A DNA stretch of 6,544 nt, taken from the NCBI GenBank assembly GCA_036725605.1, contig DAIMDW010000074.1, positions 1 to 6,544 on the forward strand, read 5' to 3'. Below are positions 4,904-6,544 of the stretch, in pieces; position 1 is the stretch's first letter; each line of letters starts with the position of its first letter. The position numbers and the translations under genes are program-made. This DNA comes from CALBTQ01 sp036725605 (GTDB lineage Bacteria > Lernaellota > Lernaellaia > Lernaellales > Lernaellaceae). The notes under the pieces are model-generated. The model ran no database searches. It was given only the letters and a program-made list of their open reading frames with translations, and was not told the DNA's origin.

Positions 4904-6544
4904 CCCAGAAAATTTCTTTCCAATACCGCGACCCCGAGGACACCGAGCTTCTGAACCGGCGCTGGGAGGGCATCATCGAGCCTGGCGTCAAGCAGGGCTT
5001 TGAGGTCACCCTCGGCTCCACCGGCCCCAATCCGGCTACGACCATCACGATCCGGGCGGGCGTCCTGGTCACCAACGATTTCTGCCGGATCGAGGAGACC
5101 GAGCCGCTGATCGACGTGGTTGCGATCCCGGCCAACGCCTCGGCTGATCCGCGCTGGGACCTGGTGGTCTGCGAGCACCGATATTTGCGCTCCGTGCCGC
5201 CCCCTGTGGCCACGTACGCGATTATTCAGGGCGAGCCGAGCCCTACGCCGTCCTTGCCCGATATTCCAGCAAACTGCGTCCCCTTGGCCTACTGCCGCAT
5301 TCCCGGCGGCGCGACCCAGTATTCGGAGATCGTCAACTTCATCACCCAGTTTCGCTACAACTGCAACTGGGACGATTCCGCCGACACTTGGCGAATCCGC
5401 TTCGGCGCGAAGATCGCCATGCTCATTTCCATCATGCCGACGCCGTTTTCCGCGCTGAATCTCTCGGCGGGTATGCGCGTGTTTATCCATCCGGGAGGCG
5501 TGGCCGACGGCGATCCGATCACCTGGACCCGCATCGCCGAACTGACGCCGGACGGCTTCACGGAACTGGTCACCCTGGCGCAGGAGGTCATCACCGCGCG
5601 GGGCAGCATGGCTTCGCTCGATGCCCGGCTGGACGTCTCGCTTGGCGAAAACGGCGCTTACAAACGTGTGGGCTTCCTCGACCAGGTGATGGACGAAGTG
5701 GAGCAGGCGCGCGGCTCGGCGGCCAGTCTCGATGTGCGCCTGGACGTTTCGCTCAACAACGACGGCTCCTATCGCCGCGTCGGGATTCTCGATGACGTGA
5801 TGGACGAGGTTGAGGCCGCCAGGGGCAGCAAGGCGTCGGTCGACGAGCGTTTGGACATTTCACTCAACAACGACGGCACCATCAAGACCGCCGCCCTGCA
5901 GGAGAAGATCAGCCATGCCGACCTGACCAACATGCCGGACACCGGCGGCACCAACAGCGACCACGACGCACGGTACTACCGCCAGACCGAAATCAACGAC
6001 ATGCGCGACCGCATCCACGGCGACGGCGTGCTGACCGGCTGCGACGTTTTGTCCGTCAACGGCATGTCCCTGCACATTGCGGCCGGAACGGTGCTCCTCA
6101 ACGGCAAGCTGGTGACCGTTGGCGATCAATGGTCTGACAGCATGGAAACGGAAGGCACCTGGTACTGCTCGATCAATACCCTGGGCAACTCGGTCATGTC
6201 CCAGTCCGGTTGGAACGGCGTCCATCTTTACAAATGCCGAGCCACGGCCAGCGACGTGGAGGTGGTTTCCGACAAGCGGGACAAGATCAGCCTGCCGGAC
6301 CGCCGCAACATTTTCCGGCATGCCGAGGACCACTACGATCCCGGCGTGACCATGCTGGGCGGCGTCAGCATGGCATGGGAAGGCGTGCTGGCCATCGGCA
6401 AGGTCGCCGGGTGCGGCACTACCTTCTACGACGGCCAGACGCGCGGTTACTGCCGGATGGTGGACGCGACCTTCGCCTCGGTCTTCGAGCCGGACATGAT
6501 CGTCACCTTCTGGAATTTGACCGAAAGCGAGACATACAAACGCG
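4900..6544 (+). CDS. Tail fibre / receptor-binding protein, 3' end missing (548 codons visible)
   Basis: The frame is open from the ATG at 4900 to the end of the window, so the C-terminus, where receptor binding usually lies, is not seen. Residues 1-150 form an N-terminal domain likely to attach the fibre to the baseplate (ISFQYRDPEDTELLNRRWEG, DPRWDLVVCEHRYL, PLAYCRIPGGAT), a pattern met in many tail fibre and collar proteins. Residues from 233 hold three tandem copies of a 37-residue unit beginning ARGSxASLDxRLD, the last one partial; these probably form a trimeric shaft. Residues 343-367 contain LTNMPDTGGTNSDHDARYY, the widespread DHDARYY fibre motif. After that, VLTGCDVLSVNG and LHIAAGTVLLNGKLV resemble beta-rich domains found in fibres and tail-tip proteins. 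The position at the end of the wedge genes matches P2 gpH. A chaperone gene would be expected downstream but is outside the window. No frameshift is seen. Confidence 0.88.
   Translation, partial: MTQKISFQYRDPEDTELLNRRWEGIIEPGVKQGFEVTLGSTGPNPATTITIRAGVLVTNDFCRIEETEPLIDVVAIPANASADPRWDLVVCEHRYLRSVPPPVATYAIIQGEPSPTPSLPDIPANCVPLAYCRIPGGATQYSEIVNFITQFRYNCNWDDSADTWRIRFGAKIAMLISIMPTPFSALNLSAGMRVFIHPGGVADGDPITWTRIAELTPDGFTELVTLAQEVITARGSMASLDARLDVSLGENGAYKRVGFLDQVMDEVEQARGSAASLDVRLDVSLNNDGSYRRVGILDDVMDEVEAARGSKASVDERLDISLNNDGTIKTAALQEKISHADLTNMPDTGGTNSDHDARYYRQTEINDMRDRIHGDGVLTGCDVLSVNGMSLHIAAGTVLLNGKLVTVGDQWSDSMETEGTWYCSINTLGNSVMSQSGWNGVHLYKCRATASDVEVVSDKRDKISLPDRRNIFRHAEDHYDPGVTMLGGVSMAWEGVLAIGKVAGCGTTFYDGQTRGYCRMVDATFASVFEPDMIVTFWNLTESETYKR
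5596..5886 (+). repeat. Tandem 111-bp repeats (37 aa) in the tail fibre
   Basis: Copies start at 5596, 5707 and 5818. The first two are full length and identical at 27 of 37 residues (ARGSxASLDxRLDVSL, then RVGxLDxVMDEVE). The third keeps the first 23 residues (ARGSKASVDERLDISLNNDG) and then departs into the DHDARYY segment. The units are likely alpha-helical or beta-turn shaft elements of a trimer. Confidence 0.85.

Noticed and set aside
1..6544. Type VI secretion or extracellular contractile injection system instead of a phage-type tail
   Set aside because: The V-W-J-I-fibre order and the DHDARYY fibre fit a phage or tailocin tail. No ATPase, TssJ/L/M or effector gene is visible, although the window is too short to exclude an injection-system origin fully.
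1..6544. CRISPR array, tRNA, insertion sequence, attachment site or terminator
   Set aside because: No spaced direct repeats, tRNA-like fold, transposase frame or hairpin with a T-run was seen; coding sequence covers almost all of the window.

Overview
The window is a compact, single-strand tail module of a contractile-tailed (myovirus-type) phage, prophage or phage-derived tailocin. All genes are on the + strand and together fill the window: a spike whose 5' end is cut off, two genes of unknown family, a gp25/gpW-like wedge protein, a baseplate J protein, a gpI-like tail protein, and a tail fibre whose 3' end is cut off. DNA is GC-rich with G/C-biased third codon positions, as in many GC-rich Proteobacteria or Desulfobacterota. 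No integrase, lysis gene, tRNA or host gene is present, so host and prophage status cannot be settled from this piece alone.

Layout: 1-713 is the C-terminal part of a spike with an eight-residue beta-helix repeat and an almost uncharged C-terminal tail. 743-889 is a small basic-helix ORF with a good ribosome binding site. 873-2132 is a 419-residue structural-looking protein with helices on both sides of a small beta-rich segment. 2134-3201 is a fusion of a jelly-roll lectin-like domain to a gp25/gpW wedge domain. 3198-4328 is baseplate J. 4325-4903 is gpI-like. 4900-6544 is the tail fibre, with 37-residue tandem repeats and a DHDARYY motif.

The order spike-W-J-I-fibre is that of P2 and R-type pyocins (V-W-J-I-H), but two genes lie between V and W, and W has gained an N-terminal domain. 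Gene boundaries overlap or are almost zero: ATGA overlaps occur at 3198, 4325 and 4900, and a 17-base overlap at 873. This indicates one polycistronic message with translational coupling. The proteins should assemble together: the spike forms the tip, the unknown 419-residue protein and the wedge proteins form the baseplate around it, and the fibre attaches at the edge to bind the host surface.

I found no convincing evidence for a wholly new system. The points that deserve attention are the lectin-gp25 fusion, the nearly charge-free spike tail, and the two uncharacterised genes inserted in an otherwise conserved order.
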